Assembly (NCBI GenBank): GCA_013398055.1
Contig: VZRS01007670.1
Coordinates: 310,001-374,000 of the forward strand
Length of the DNA: 64,000 nucleotides
Reading direction: 5' to 3'
DNA from: Ifrita kowaldi
Taxonomy: Eukaryota > Chordata > Aves > Passeriformes > Cinclosomatidae
In this document: positions 36,551 through 47,730 of the stretch, piece by piece
How the letters are laid out: each line of letters starts with the position of its first letter
Numbering within the stretch: position 1 is the first letter of the stretch
Translations under genes and position numbers: made by a program
The notes under the pieces: generated by a model
Seen by the model: the letters and a program-made list of their open reading frames with translations, nothing else
What the model was told of the DNA's origin: nothing
Databases searched by the model: none

Positions 36551-39500
36551 GAAAATTCACAATCCTCACAGCTTTCTTCCTTGTCTGGAGTCATGTTCCT
36601 GATGTAACAAACCAGTGACAGGAAGAAGTGATAGTGAATATTCATGTAAATGATTTCACAGGAGAAAGACTAGTATGAAAACTTGGCAAAGAAGGAGTCC
36701 AAGTGACAATGGGTAGAAAAGCCATAAATTCAGTGAAAGAAAAGTGAGGAAAGTTTTTATATTGCGGTGTTACCTCATCTGTTACTCTCTACCCTTCTTA
36801 GGGCAGGATATCAGAACAACTCATTGCTAGAAATTTATGGTTAGTAGATTGAGAGGCTTCAATACAAAGGAAGATTCTTTTTGGAACAGTTACACTTAAA
36901 CCATAGCATTGTAATCAAATTCACATAGATGGAGCTGTACAAAATGTCTCTTGACCATTTTTTTTTCAGATAATGGAATAGGATTACTCTCTATAAAAAA
37001 CAATTTAAAAAAAATCAGGATTGTTAACCTGTTATTTAGCAAAACTGCATGCTTTGGTTCAGAAGTTGCAAATAGCCACCTCAATTCCTTGCAGAGCAAA
37101 AAGTTAAATATGTGACTGAGCTATTGCTGGGGTAGAGTCTTAGCTCCAACTGCTTTTGGAGATGAGCTGTATGTTCTTATGGATCTTTATCTAAAATATC
37201 TTTTTCCCTCTTGAGCTGTTAGCTGCTTTCTGAGGAATTCATCTGCTTATTTTTTCAGACTGAGACACATTTGGTGTTAACTACTAAGATCTTTCACACA
37301 AATATTTATTGCAGTAAATTCTATGAAAATAATTATTTTCTTTCTGGAAGGGGAAACACTATCTTCTGTATAATCTCTGTAAGTTATTTACAAAGAATAA
37401 ACTGTTATACATTAGAAATTCATGACTCCAAGACTTTTCCACTTTTTTTTCTGCTGAAGATAATTAGAATTCATGTAACCAGACCTACTGTGAAAACAGT
37501 ATAAGGTCTGAATAACACAAATCTATTTGTACAGTAACAACAGTATAATTGCATGTATAAAAACTGAGGTCTTCATTTTAGTATTAAAAAGCAGAAAATA
37601 ACCACCAGGTATTAATGTTCCTAAAGGGCTGTCAGTAATGGTTTCTAATGAAGCAAATGACTGTGTCTATAGACCCACACAATCCTTTTGCACATTAAGT
37701 ATTGAATGGGAAATGTTAGCAAGAAAGGATTTACTGTTCACATGGTAAGCACAGGTAAAGATTTGATAAGACAATGTTTCCTAAAGACAGTAACTTTCCT
37801 AGCCCTTCTGCATGGTTTTCTGAAAGACTGTGCACTAAATCTGCAAAAAGATTGGTCCTGACAGCAATGTCCTTCATATTAGAGCATTGTCAAAACGCGT
37901 GTATATGTATAAGGACAAGAAACAGCTGAAATACATCACTTGCTGAACATATTGCTGGGCATGCTCAATCTGGCTACGCAACTGCATAGCGAAGCTTAAG
38001 GCACTCACACAACAGATGTAGTGACTCTGGGCAGTGAATCTATACTGTTGGAATTAGTATTTTTTAATAACTGTTAGTGAGGCTTGAAATATGTTGTTCA
38101 TGTTTTGGGTAAGGAGGAGAAATTAATCTTCTTAATCACATGAATTCACATTCAACTTTTGTATTTTGACCAACATTGTTGCTCTGTGCATGCTAAAGGT
38201 ATTAAAAAAATGGAAAAAAGAGAAATTAACCTTTCTTGCATTAATTTTCTTATGTGATTACATACTTGTCGTTGTAGTCATTGAATCACATATTTACTGC
38301 TTGAGGAGTTGCATACATTGTCATGCTGATTAGGTGACAAAGAGACAGGATTGAGTTTGAATAACTGTCATATACCATCCAGGTGTTTATTCTTCCTTAC
38401 TCAAGTGAGGATGGGAATCTATTTTTTTGTCCATAATGAGAGGGACTTTTTTTAAATCTCTCATTGAACCACTTCTGAATGTCTGTTCTCACTCACTGGG
38501 AATCTGTACTGTGTGTACATTCGTTCTCTTCATCTCACACAACTTGACGTTGTCACTTGAGTGTGTTGTCTTTAACTTCTGCTCCGGGAAAAACATCCTA
38601 ACATTTTGATAGTCAGGTTTAATAACCAGCAGAGAGATAAAATTCTAACTCATCTTGACAGAAACTTTTGAACATTTGTGAGACGTATTTGGTTTAGGAT
38701 GCCAGTTCTTTTCTTGCTAGGAATGTTATAATAAATAACAACATATATAGAGATAGAATGGGCTTTGGCATTGTATGCTTTTGCAGTGCCTCCAATTTAA
38801 AAGATGTCTAATTTGGAAATACTTTATTTTGGACCTGAGAAGGCCTAAGAAATGTGGGTCCTTGTTTCAGGCTTGTAGATGTACGTGTGAACATTAAGTT
38901 TCCGGATTTTTAAATGCCAAAAATGATTTTCCAATCTGTGCTTTGATCTTTCTGTGATTTGATTTATGGGTCTGTTGTATCAATACCAACTCAGAGTTGC
39001 TCTGAAGCATAGTTAAGGGACAGACTTTCTGAGGGAGGCACAGAAATAATAGACTACTCATTACTATACAAGATCTGTGTGCCCTACTTAACACATAAAG
39101 AAACAACTTGTGTTTACCCTTGGATCTGATTGAGTTCTGTGATTCTAGTTGGGAACTCTAACAGCAAAAATAGACATTATGCCTTAAGTGATGCTGTTCC
39201 TATCTCTCCAGCGCAGATCCTTCTCTGTTGCAGACCCCGATTCCCATTTCCCTTTCCACCTCCATCATATCCAGGAAAAAATACTTGAGCCACCTGGTGC
39301 AGTGTATCTGCAGGAATCAATTTTCATTTCCCACTGGCACATGAGCATCCACTTGTGAGGTGAGTCAGTGGAAGCCGGCTGCTCCTCTGTTGGAAGCAGT
39401 GCATGAATTACAGAGCATTACCGATGTGTTGCGGAGTGTGGGGAGGGAGCTCCTGTCTCGTTTGCCAGCAGTGCTACTGTAGAGAGCAAAAAGTGACATC

Positions 39501-41257
39501 AGAGTGCAAAGGAGGGATTTGTATCACCAGCTTCCAAGCCTGTGAAGTGCATTGTGCTTTACTCTCTGAGAATGGAGAGTGTGGTACAGCCACCTGTCAG
39601 CAGCCTGCTCCTCCACGCAAGACTAGCTGGTGGAGTCAGTGTTCATCTGTGAAAACATCTGTGTAATTAAGCTGAATGCCGAAGAACAGGAGAGTTCAGA
39701 AGATAGTAGAAAGTTTCAAATATACCTTTAGATAGAGAGATTTGATTATCACACGGTTTTCCCACACTTGGCTACGTAACTCAATAGACATTGATCAATT
39801 GACAGGTGTGTATGCCAATAGCATTAAGGACTGTTATACTGAAGTTGGGATAGAAAGGCAAAAAGGTGACCTCTTTATATTTTCTTGTAAATACACATCA
39901 GCCACACCTTCTGTTCAAATGGGAATTATGCAGCTTTCTACTTTCTCTTCCCAGTTGCAGTTAAAAAAAAAGAGTATGATTGGTACAAAATAAGGATTTA
40001 GATAAAATAATCCTATTTCTTCTTTCAAATAAAAGTGTTTTCAAATAAAAATGTATTCTAATTGCAGTAATAACTTGTAGGTTGTGCATATGCTCATTAT
40101 ATCAGTATTAGATGAAGTATTGGTATGGTAGGCATAAGATGAGAATACCAATGTGTGTGATGTGTAATTGCAATATGTTGGTTTTTTTGCAGAATGTAAT
40201 TTTCTATAAAATACCTACAGATGTTTTAAAAACAAACATGATTCTCAGAACACATGCTTTTCTAAAGTTTAAAAGTGCATACAGCTGTTGGGTTTTGGTA
40301 TTTTGTTGTTTGTTGTTTTTTTTTTTTTCCTTTTAAATCACATTTTTATTTTAAGGGATTGTGAATGTCTTAAACCAATGATTAAATTAGGGTTGGTGTT
40401 AATTGAGAGTTGTTTTCCTGTAATAAAAACCACAAGATTTTTTTCTAAAATCATGAATTCTGACTTTCTCTGATCATGTATTGGATTCAGCTGGGAAGCT
40501 AGTGAATGTGCACAGATGTGAGATAAGTTTTGTTCTACTCTGAAGTTTTGTTGGGAACTTTCAATAGGAGCCTATTTAGGAGAAAGGCTACATGATTATT
40601 CATTTATTCCTTTTTTTCTATTATACTGCAATGATACTATTCATGTCACAATTCAGTTTCTACTATTTACATTTTAACCTGTGAATATAGTCAATTTTGC
40701 TCCTGAAAAAAGAACTGAGTAGTGTTCCAGTAACTCATCTGCTAACATAGTTGGCTGGCTTTGATGAATAGACTCAGTCTAAAGGATTTTCTACTATCAT
40801 GTGTGATACCTCAAACAAATAGAAATGTGTTTTTCATCAACGCATTGGGAGGAATCATTTATATTGTCACATACGAGTGGCTTGTTCTGATTGTTGGGTT
40901 TCCTCTGTCATACTGAGCTGTTCATTTAAAGTGTGAAAGGAGAACTTACTGGATAAAAACTGTTGTTCACCTAAATAATGTTATCTCAAAATATTTAAAG
41001 CAGATCGATCCACTGTCACTGTGATGTTTTAGTTATTTTTTAATAGGAGTGACAGTTCTGGTTTTACTAGCCTGCTAAGAATGTTGAATACGTGGGAATA
41101 GCAGCCAGTCTTTTAACATTAAATGTTAAATTTTTATTAAAACTTAGATATTTTGACATGCACAACAGGCAAAAAATCCAGTTGTTTCTAGTTTAAATAT
41201 CTGATCATCACTCAGAAATATTTATTAATTTGCTACATTGAGGATCTTCTCTTTATA
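36551..41257. other. Non-coding stretch, nothing firm
   Basis: The frame at 39403-39666 (87 codons) is unusually Cys-rich but has no signal peptide and no recognised cysteine framework. It lies in a modestly more GC-rich patch (about 39200-39670). An exact 19-bp palindrome, TTTAACATTAAATGTTAAA, lies at 41112-41130. A T-run sits at about 40316-40329. No repeat family was recognised. Confidence 0.45.
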
Positions 41258-41259
41258 CA

Positions 41260-41296
<37 letters not shown>

Positions 41297-41303
41297 ATAT
41301 ATA
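41258..41303. repeat. (TA)n microsatellite
   Basis: A long AT/TA dinucleotide run is interrupted by two GTATATAT units near its 3' end. It is likely to vary in length between individuals. Confidence 0.95.
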
Positions 41304-41833
41304 AAAATATTCAGCCTGACCTAGGAAGTGTATTTGCAATGTAAAAATGTTTCTGTCTGTATTTGTTTTGTCAGTGGAAGAAAAGCCTAATGTATGCACG
41401 CAGTATTTCTTATGTGATTAATTAATTTCTTATTCTTTGTGTGGGGTAGAATTCCTTGAAAACATACATGCACACTCGTCTGTATTGCCTCTCATTTTAA
41501 TACTTGCATAAAGATTCTCTAGGCTTTCTGATCTTCTCTTTTACATATTTAATTTTCCTCAGATTCTGAGAAGGCATTGTATGGAGGGAGTCAATTGGCA
41601 CAATGCCCACAATTAATGATAAGCCTTTGCTTGTCATTCTTTCTCTGCCTCATTGTAGGCATTTATAAGAAAAGAACACAGTGTTTCTGTGCTTCTGAAT
41701 GCAAAATCCATCACTTCACCTTTTCTTCCAGTGAGAAGACGTGCAGTTGAAGGGACAGACCAGGACAACAAATTTCACTAAGAAATGCATAGAAAGCTTA
41801 CTTCTTTCATTTTCTCTCTTATACTTACTTATT
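41304..41833. other. Non-coding stretch, nothing recognised
   Basis: This is unique sequence without a frame of interest or repeat consensus. Confidence 0.5.
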
Positions 41834-41910
41834 TTTAGGGTTTTTGTTTGGTTGTTTTTTTGGTTTTGTTTGTTTGTTTTGTTTTAAATTTTATTTTGTT
41901 TTAATTTTAT
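41834..41910 (+). repeat. T/G-rich low-complexity tract
   Basis: The tract consists of repeated GTTTG, GGTTG and GTTTTGTTTGTTTG words that end in T/A-rich sequence. It has the same character as the tract at 30.3 kb. Confidence 0.75.
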
Positions 41911-44900
41911 CTGTAATACTTACTCATAATTAGGAAAAAAACCAAACCTTTGTAATATTGTGGTTTTCCACTCATGGAATTTTTTGAACGGAACTGTGTA
42001 AATGAGCCGTCACAGGAATTTAGATATAACAAACTGATGTCAACAGGGTATCACAGTAGATTTGGCTTAATAATACTATATTCAGGATCACAATGTTTGC
42101 AGAAGTTGTTAAATGCTTGCTTGAAGATCCTGCACAGTAAGGTGGTGTATTTCCTCAGCTTTGACTCTTACAAACATGAACAATATTATTAAAGATTTTT
42201 CTTAGTGTGGTACATCACAGAAAGGCATTGAATAACCCCTGTATAGAGAAAGGTTTTGAGTAATACAGTCTTTAGGGATTTATGTAATGCCACTTCCATT
42301 GGTCATGTTTTTCCACACCAGTCTTCAAGGTCCAGATTCAAACTCCAATGGAGTCAGTAAAATACTTTCTTCTTTGTTCAGCAGACTTTTAAATTGGTAT
42401 ACTCTGATTTTACTGCTTCTTCCAGGGTTAATTTTTAAAGCCGCTGTACTCAGATTTCAAAAATATCTAGAGAGCCCTTAACCTGACAAGAGATTTCTTG
42501 CAGTCTAGCAGCTATCACAGCTAACAGTTAATTAGCACTGGCTTTCAGATATTCAGTGAGGGGGGAAAAAAATTTCTGATTCAGGGTAAAGAAAAGAGTA
42601 AATGGACATAGTGTATGCTCACTTCTATTCTTTGCTGTAAATTACAGCATCGGCCAATAGAAGGACCTTTCCCAACTACGGAGTGTGTTTTTGGTACAAC
42701 ATGACTTTATTTAGAATTGAATCAATAGCATGTAGTCCTCTACTGGGGAAGGGTTTTTTTCTGACTTTTCTTACCCTTTAAAAGACAGGGACTGTGTCCT
42801 AATGATTTTGCAATTGTGTGATGGTGCTAAGAGACCTATTACGATAAAAAGAGTAGAACTGTTGCTAGGAGTATACCATGTCTTGTCAAAAGATTCATTA
42901 TTCAGTAGATTTAATAGATTTCTTGACTGAAATCTTGGGAGATGCTGAGTCTATAAAATTACTAATGTAACCTAGTTGTGTTACTAATATAATATGGGGT
43001 CTCTTATACAGGCTGTGAGGCAAAAAAGTATGACAAAAAGGTGCCTATAAGAAAGTAAAACTACTATGTCTTTTCTCCTCTGGAAAAAAAAAAAAAAAAG
43101 TGGTTTTTTTAAGAAAAATATATTGCAAAAGTGGGTAGCTTTCACAAAGAACCAACGCATATTAAATATAAAGAGAAGGAAAGGTGGTAATAGTTGGTGA
43201 TTCAGTGTTCTTTACATTGTGACAGTTCATAATGGCCCTTCCAAAATAAAACTCCAAGGAGTTACTGGAATGTAGGATTTTTAAATAATTTGCTTTTAAA
43301 CATTTTGTAAAATCTAGAATATTATGAGACACATTCAGATTGCCTACTGCACACATCTAAATTTTATATTTGTTGGACACTTATGTAGGGACAGTAATGG
43401 GTAATAATTTCAGTGGGTTGCTCTGTTGAACTGAATATCTGTAAGTGGAAATAATACCTGAATACCATACCAACCACTTTTGGTGTATTGTCTTACCCTA
43501 TAATCCTGTTAGAAAGTTAAGTAAGTAGATTTAAAAGATTCCCTTACACCATGGTGGCTTTGTGCATTTTTTAGAAAAACTTCTGTAGAACTCTGTTTCT
43601 ATCTGTATTAAACTTTGTCATATTTTTCCACTGGAGCATTGTTTGCCAGTTGGTTACTACCACAGATTTGATAGAACTATCAATCAAAACCATTGTAAAA
43701 GGGAAAATAAAAAGCAGACAAAACAACACAGCGGGACTGGCTGTGAACAAAACTTATGGCCTTTTTTGTACTGTGGAAAGGACACTCATCAGAATGCCCT
43801 CATTTGTTTGGACAGGATTGAGCTTCAAAAGGGCAAGACAGATGTGCTGTTTTCAGGAATCTTAATTTATTTTGTGACACAGTTCATAAACTGGCAGCTA
43901 AATGTGAGAACATATTTTGGGGCCAGCTCAATGTATCTTTACTTTCTCCAGAAACAAAAATATTTCATAATTTTTTCATACTATTAGCCTTCCTGGGTTG
44001 CTGTGGCACTACAGCAGAGAGGAGAACCTTCCCTGAGAGATATGCCAGGATACTATCTGCTTGTCTGAGATAGATCAGCACTTCAAAAACCTGGGCAGAT
44101 GGGGTGCCACCTTATGAGACACAGCATTCTGCTGGGCTTCAGAGGAACTAAGAGTTGAAGGTGGGGCACTGTATCCAGCTGACATACCAGTTCTGCTGCT
44201 AGCTTATGTTACAGCAAATGAGGAGATGATGACAAAATAAACAGCAAAAAGCTAGAGAGCAAAACTACATCCATCAATGATAAGTATGCCCATTGTGTTC
44301 CGAATGTCAAATCTTTAAATTGACAGTTTTTAAAGGTAGGAAAAGTCTTTGAATGGACCTTTACTTTCATTGTCCTACTCTCTGTGTTTGGTCCTGCAGT
44401 TTCCATGTGTATACATCCAAACCACTACAGAAAAAACTTTCTCAGTCCTCCAAATGTCTGAGAATCTCTCCCACTTTTGTGTTATTCTTACTATTCCTAT
44501 AAAAATCGCAGTGTACTTTCCTAATTTCGTGGTCTTTATTAAAACACAAGCTGTGCTTCCCAAACTTAGTTTATTCTTTCTGTACTATTCACCAGCACAG
44601 CTACTTCTCCTATTTTTGAAGCATTTGTGTAGAAACAAATCAGCTGCATACAAATGTATCTGCACTGATGTGCCTTCTGCTTGCAAGCAGCATAAGGCAG
44701 CCAAATTTCTACAAGAGATCAAAGAGTTAGGTTACATGAGTAAAGGTGTGCATTGGAGACAGAACAGCTGCTCCAGAGTCTTTTGAACTTTCGTTTGCCA
44801 CTTCCCCATTCCCAAGCATGGTGTCATGGCAGCAGTTTTCACAGCTGTCAGAGACTGCATTCTTTCCCAAACTGTTACCAGACATTTGGTGTAAGACTTT

Positions 44901-45779
44901 GGGCATGTGCTTGTGCTGTGCAATTGCAGCTGAGTGCAGCTGAGACTTATGCAGGCTGAAGTACCTTGTGTTGAGGACTGAATTTAGCACTTATGCAGCC
45001 ACTGAAATTGGGTAGTGTTCCCCTACACGGGAAGGGCTCACTCTCCATTTGCTTAGCTAAAAAGCAATCACTTCTTCTATTCATTTCCTGGTATAACAGT
45101 TCTCAGCTGTCCAACAGAAGTGATATTAAAAAATATCACTTTGTATTTTAAGAACTATTCAATTTTCTTGCCCTATTTGCAATATGGAAAAAAAAATGGA
45201 AGGCTGTTTGCTCTTTCCTGAGAAACTTGTACCAGCAGCACAGTCCGGGGTCCCTATGCTGATGTGGGCCCGTGCACACAGCTGATTGTGACTGGAAATG
45301 AAGATGACTCTTTGTCTCTTCTGTCATGTTGAATTCTAGGACTGGCATTTAAGAAACCCTTTTGAATGAGTAGCTTCAAATTGATCCAGTTTGTTGAAAA
45401 GCTTGAGGCCCACTGAATTGAAAAATAGCATTTGGATTGGAAAAAAATGATATATTTCAAGTCACTGTGCAAGCTTTGTGAGACTGGATTTTGCATTGCA
45501 GCAGTCATTTAGAGTGTGTAACTGCTTGTTTCAGCATTCTTTTAATTCAGTGACTTTTATCCCACTAAACTTAGAACACAAAATTATTTCTGTATATGTG
45601 TGTGTATATACATGTCTCTGTGTGCGCCTGTATTTATTAGTAACTGCTATGTATAAGAAATAATTATTTGAAATACCTCCTAATGTTTGAAAACGTTTAG
45701 AAGCTATTCAGATGTATTTTTCTGAGCATGTTGCAATTGTGAATACCATGTGTCATGTATGGCTTTGTGCGGATCTGTA
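41911..45779. other. Non-coding stretch, nothing firm
   Basis: The 145-codon plus frame at 44349-44786 and the 114-codon plus frame at 43643-43987 have no recognisable domain; the first is rich in hydrophobic residues and Cys in an AT-rich context. Minus-strand frames of similar length overlap the first one. An A-run lies at 43084-43099. No exon is supported. Confidence 0.45.
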
Positions 45780-46060
45780 GGACTTGCAGTAAGCAGTTAA
45801 AATGCATGGCTATAAATATAAAGGCTTTGTAAGATTTGTAGATAATCAATTACTAAGGATGAAATTTATTAACACATTATTATTTTATCAGTTATTAATA
45901 AATACTTAAATTGTTAATGGTGTCATGTGAACACACAATATAATGAATTCTAAGGTTCATTATTTTTCCCCTTTCTTATGACTAGAATCTTGTCATTTTT
46001 TTTCTAATCGTAACGTCATGAATCAGCAATTAGCCTTCTATTTGCAGCAAAACCTCAAGC
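45780..46060. promoter_or_regulatory. Candidate conserved non-coding element
   Basis: This AT-rich unique block has many TTAATAAA/AATTATT-type words and a CRE-like half site TAACGTCA (46011-46018), followed at once by TGAATCAGCAATTAGCC. No frame or repeat was found. Regulatory function is inferred from motif density only. Confidence 0.27.
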
Positions 46061-46266
46061 TGTGTACTTAAAATTAGATGTTGAAGTTTTTTAGTAAGGT
46101 TGCAGTATTCTTTTGTTTTATGTTTTAAAAATGATCTTAGGCATTATGAGGACAGTTAAGGCTTACTGCTTGAATGTTGATTTAAAGTGCATAGTTCCGT
46201 GTGTTTCCCCTTTCTCCATAACATATTGGTTTTGTTTAGAGGTTATCAAAAGGATCTGGAAAATTC

Positions 46267-46396
46267 CATTGTTCAAATGTCCCAGCACTGGGACATACAT
46301 TTATTAGCCACCTTTACTGGCTGTCTGCTCTCCCTTCTCAGAAAAGGCTGCCTGCCTGGAGAGCAGTCTCAGGCCATACTGACAGCTTGAACAATG
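46267..46396. repeat. Compact nested inverted-repeat element (130 bp)
   Basis: Three perfect inverted repeats are nested. The outer arms are CATTGTTCAA (46267-46276) and TTGAACAATG (46387-46396). Inside the left arm is a hairpin of ATGTCCCAG (46277-46285) and CTGGGACAT (46288-46296) with a 2-base loop. The central stem is CTGCTCTCC (46325-46333) and GGAGAGCAG (46358-46366) with a 24-base loop. Together they would fold as a three-way or cruciform structure. It might be a small non-autonomous transposon relic or a structured RNA, or the pairing may be chance. No target-site duplication is visible. Confidence 0.5.
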
Positions 46397-46429
46397 TTAA
46401 GGGATTGTAGGAAGTTCTCACAGTCCAAA

Positions 46430-46730
46430 CAGTGGACAGTTTAAGGCAAAAGAAAAATTTGACCACGCTGATGCATGTGCCAGAGGTTAAGGCTCTGACC
46501 CGCTGCTGTTCAGGTTACTAGGACAAACGTAGCCACTGGGACCAAGATTAGCAATTTAATTAGAACACCGTGTAAAATTCATATCCTATGTCATTTGCTG
46601 AACGGGACCTGTGTCATTATACATCTATTATATCATGGTTTAAAGAAAGGGAAAGTCAAGCAGTATTTATGTAAACAATATAATTAGAATGCTAGTTTTT
46701 AGGGTGTCACATCATAATCTTCTGGTTTCA
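46430..46730. promoter_or_regulatory. Candidate conserved non-coding element
   Basis: This unique block keeps isolated CpGs (CACGCTG, CCCGCTG, AACGTA, ACCGTG, AACGGG) in AT-rich sequence and contains a TAATTAG core at 46557-46563. It ends close to the probable LTR at 46.9 kb. There is no frame and no recognised repeat. Function is inferred. Confidence 0.3.
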
Positions 46731-46894
46731 TAATTTGCATGCGTTGCCTATGTTCCGCCACAGTAACACGCTCCGAGGTGAAATGGTCTCATGGAAAATA
46801 GCAACAATTTGGCGTTGTCATGTATTCCAGCTTGCTAAGATTAAAAAAACCAAAATAGAACCAAACCAAACAAAACATAAATTCCTAGAAAGTT

Positions 46895-47425
46895 TGTTGT
46901 GGGGGAGCACATTGAGTGCCGGTAGCTCGGGGTGCAGCTGCACTGGGAGCTGCAGGTTGAGCTCTGGGTGGGAGCCCGAGGCCAGAGGCCGTGAATTGCC
47001 CATCTTTTGCATAACAGAGGGTACGGGGACATGTGGCACAGCCAGGTGACCGGACACTCAGTGACACAGCAGGAGCCAAGGACGAGGTAGGACATGCGAG
47101 AGTTTTGTGCGCTTGGACTGTGATAAAAACCCAGGGATTCCTTTGTTCGGGGTCCCTCCTGGCAGGCACCAGCTCGGGCTATTTCTGTGTTACTCCACCA
47201 TGAATAAATGGCTTTATGGAAAGAGGCATCTGAGACTGCCGTGGGAAACCTGGGGCCAAACTGATGAGGAAACCTGGTCTGACTGTGTGAGTGGGGTGTA
47301 TGGGCAGTCAAAAGAGGCACCCATGGAGTCACTGTAGCTGCAAAGGGGCTTTGGTCCCAGTAAAGCTTCTAGTGGCTGGAGCGTGGACTCTCGTGAGTGG
47401 TCTGACTGAGATGTTTCCCTCAACA
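46895..47425 (+). mobile_element. Probable solo LTR of an endogenous retrovirus
   Basis: The ends are TGTTGTGGGGGA (46895-46906) and TTTCCCTCAACA (47414-47425), short imperfect inverted termini with the expected TG...CA. Inside are a TATA-like TGATAAAAAC (47121-47130), a TTGTTCGGGGTCCCTCC segment (from about 47143), and a polyadenylation signal AATAAA (47203-47208). Their order and spacing fit U3-R-U5. The block is distinctly more GC-rich than its surroundings, which fits a later insertion. No clear target-site duplication and no internal retroviral sequence were seen. Three overlapping minus-strand frames (46841-47332, 46885-47169, 46818-47057) are antisense translations of it. The family is not identified. 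Confidence 0.6.
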
Positions 47426-47730
47426 CTGTAAAGATTTAAGTGAAGATCAAGGATATCAATCATTATGGTAACTAATGCTGGCGAGAATAATATTTGGGAT
47501 AAATTTCCCCATGTAAAGGTTTAAAGTAATTCGTCACTATTAAAAGTTAGGGTGAAAACATGACAGGGCTGAGCTGACCTCGAAGGTGCCTAATTGGTAC
47601 AGTGGGTTTATTCTGCGTGATACTGGTAACAGCTGGAGACAAGATGCTGGGTTTAAACTAAAAAATTAATTTGCCTGAAATGTTCTAATTGGTTTTTAAA
47701 TTCCAGAAAGGTTCTTTATTCTGTTTTCCA
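47426..47730. promoter_or_regulatory. Candidate conserved non-coding element
   Basis: After the probable LTR, the sequence returns to a unique block with retained CpGs (TTCGTC, CTCGAAG, TGCGTG), TAATTGG (47591-47597) and GGTAACAGCTGG (47625-47636, with an E-box CAGCTG). No frame or repeat was found. The call is weak. Confidence 0.25.

Noticed and set aside
36406..36645. Apparent Phe/Leu/Val-rich membrane protein on the minus strand
   Set aside because: It is a translation of the A/C-rich low-complexity tract.
44349..44786. 145-codon plus-strand frame with hydrophobic composition
   Set aside because: No known domain; a 62-codon and other minus frames overlap; no splice or promoter support.
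46841..47332. 163-codon minus-strand frame and two overlapping frames
   Set aside because: They are antisense to a probable LTR whose higher GC lowers stop frequency, so several frames stay open at once.
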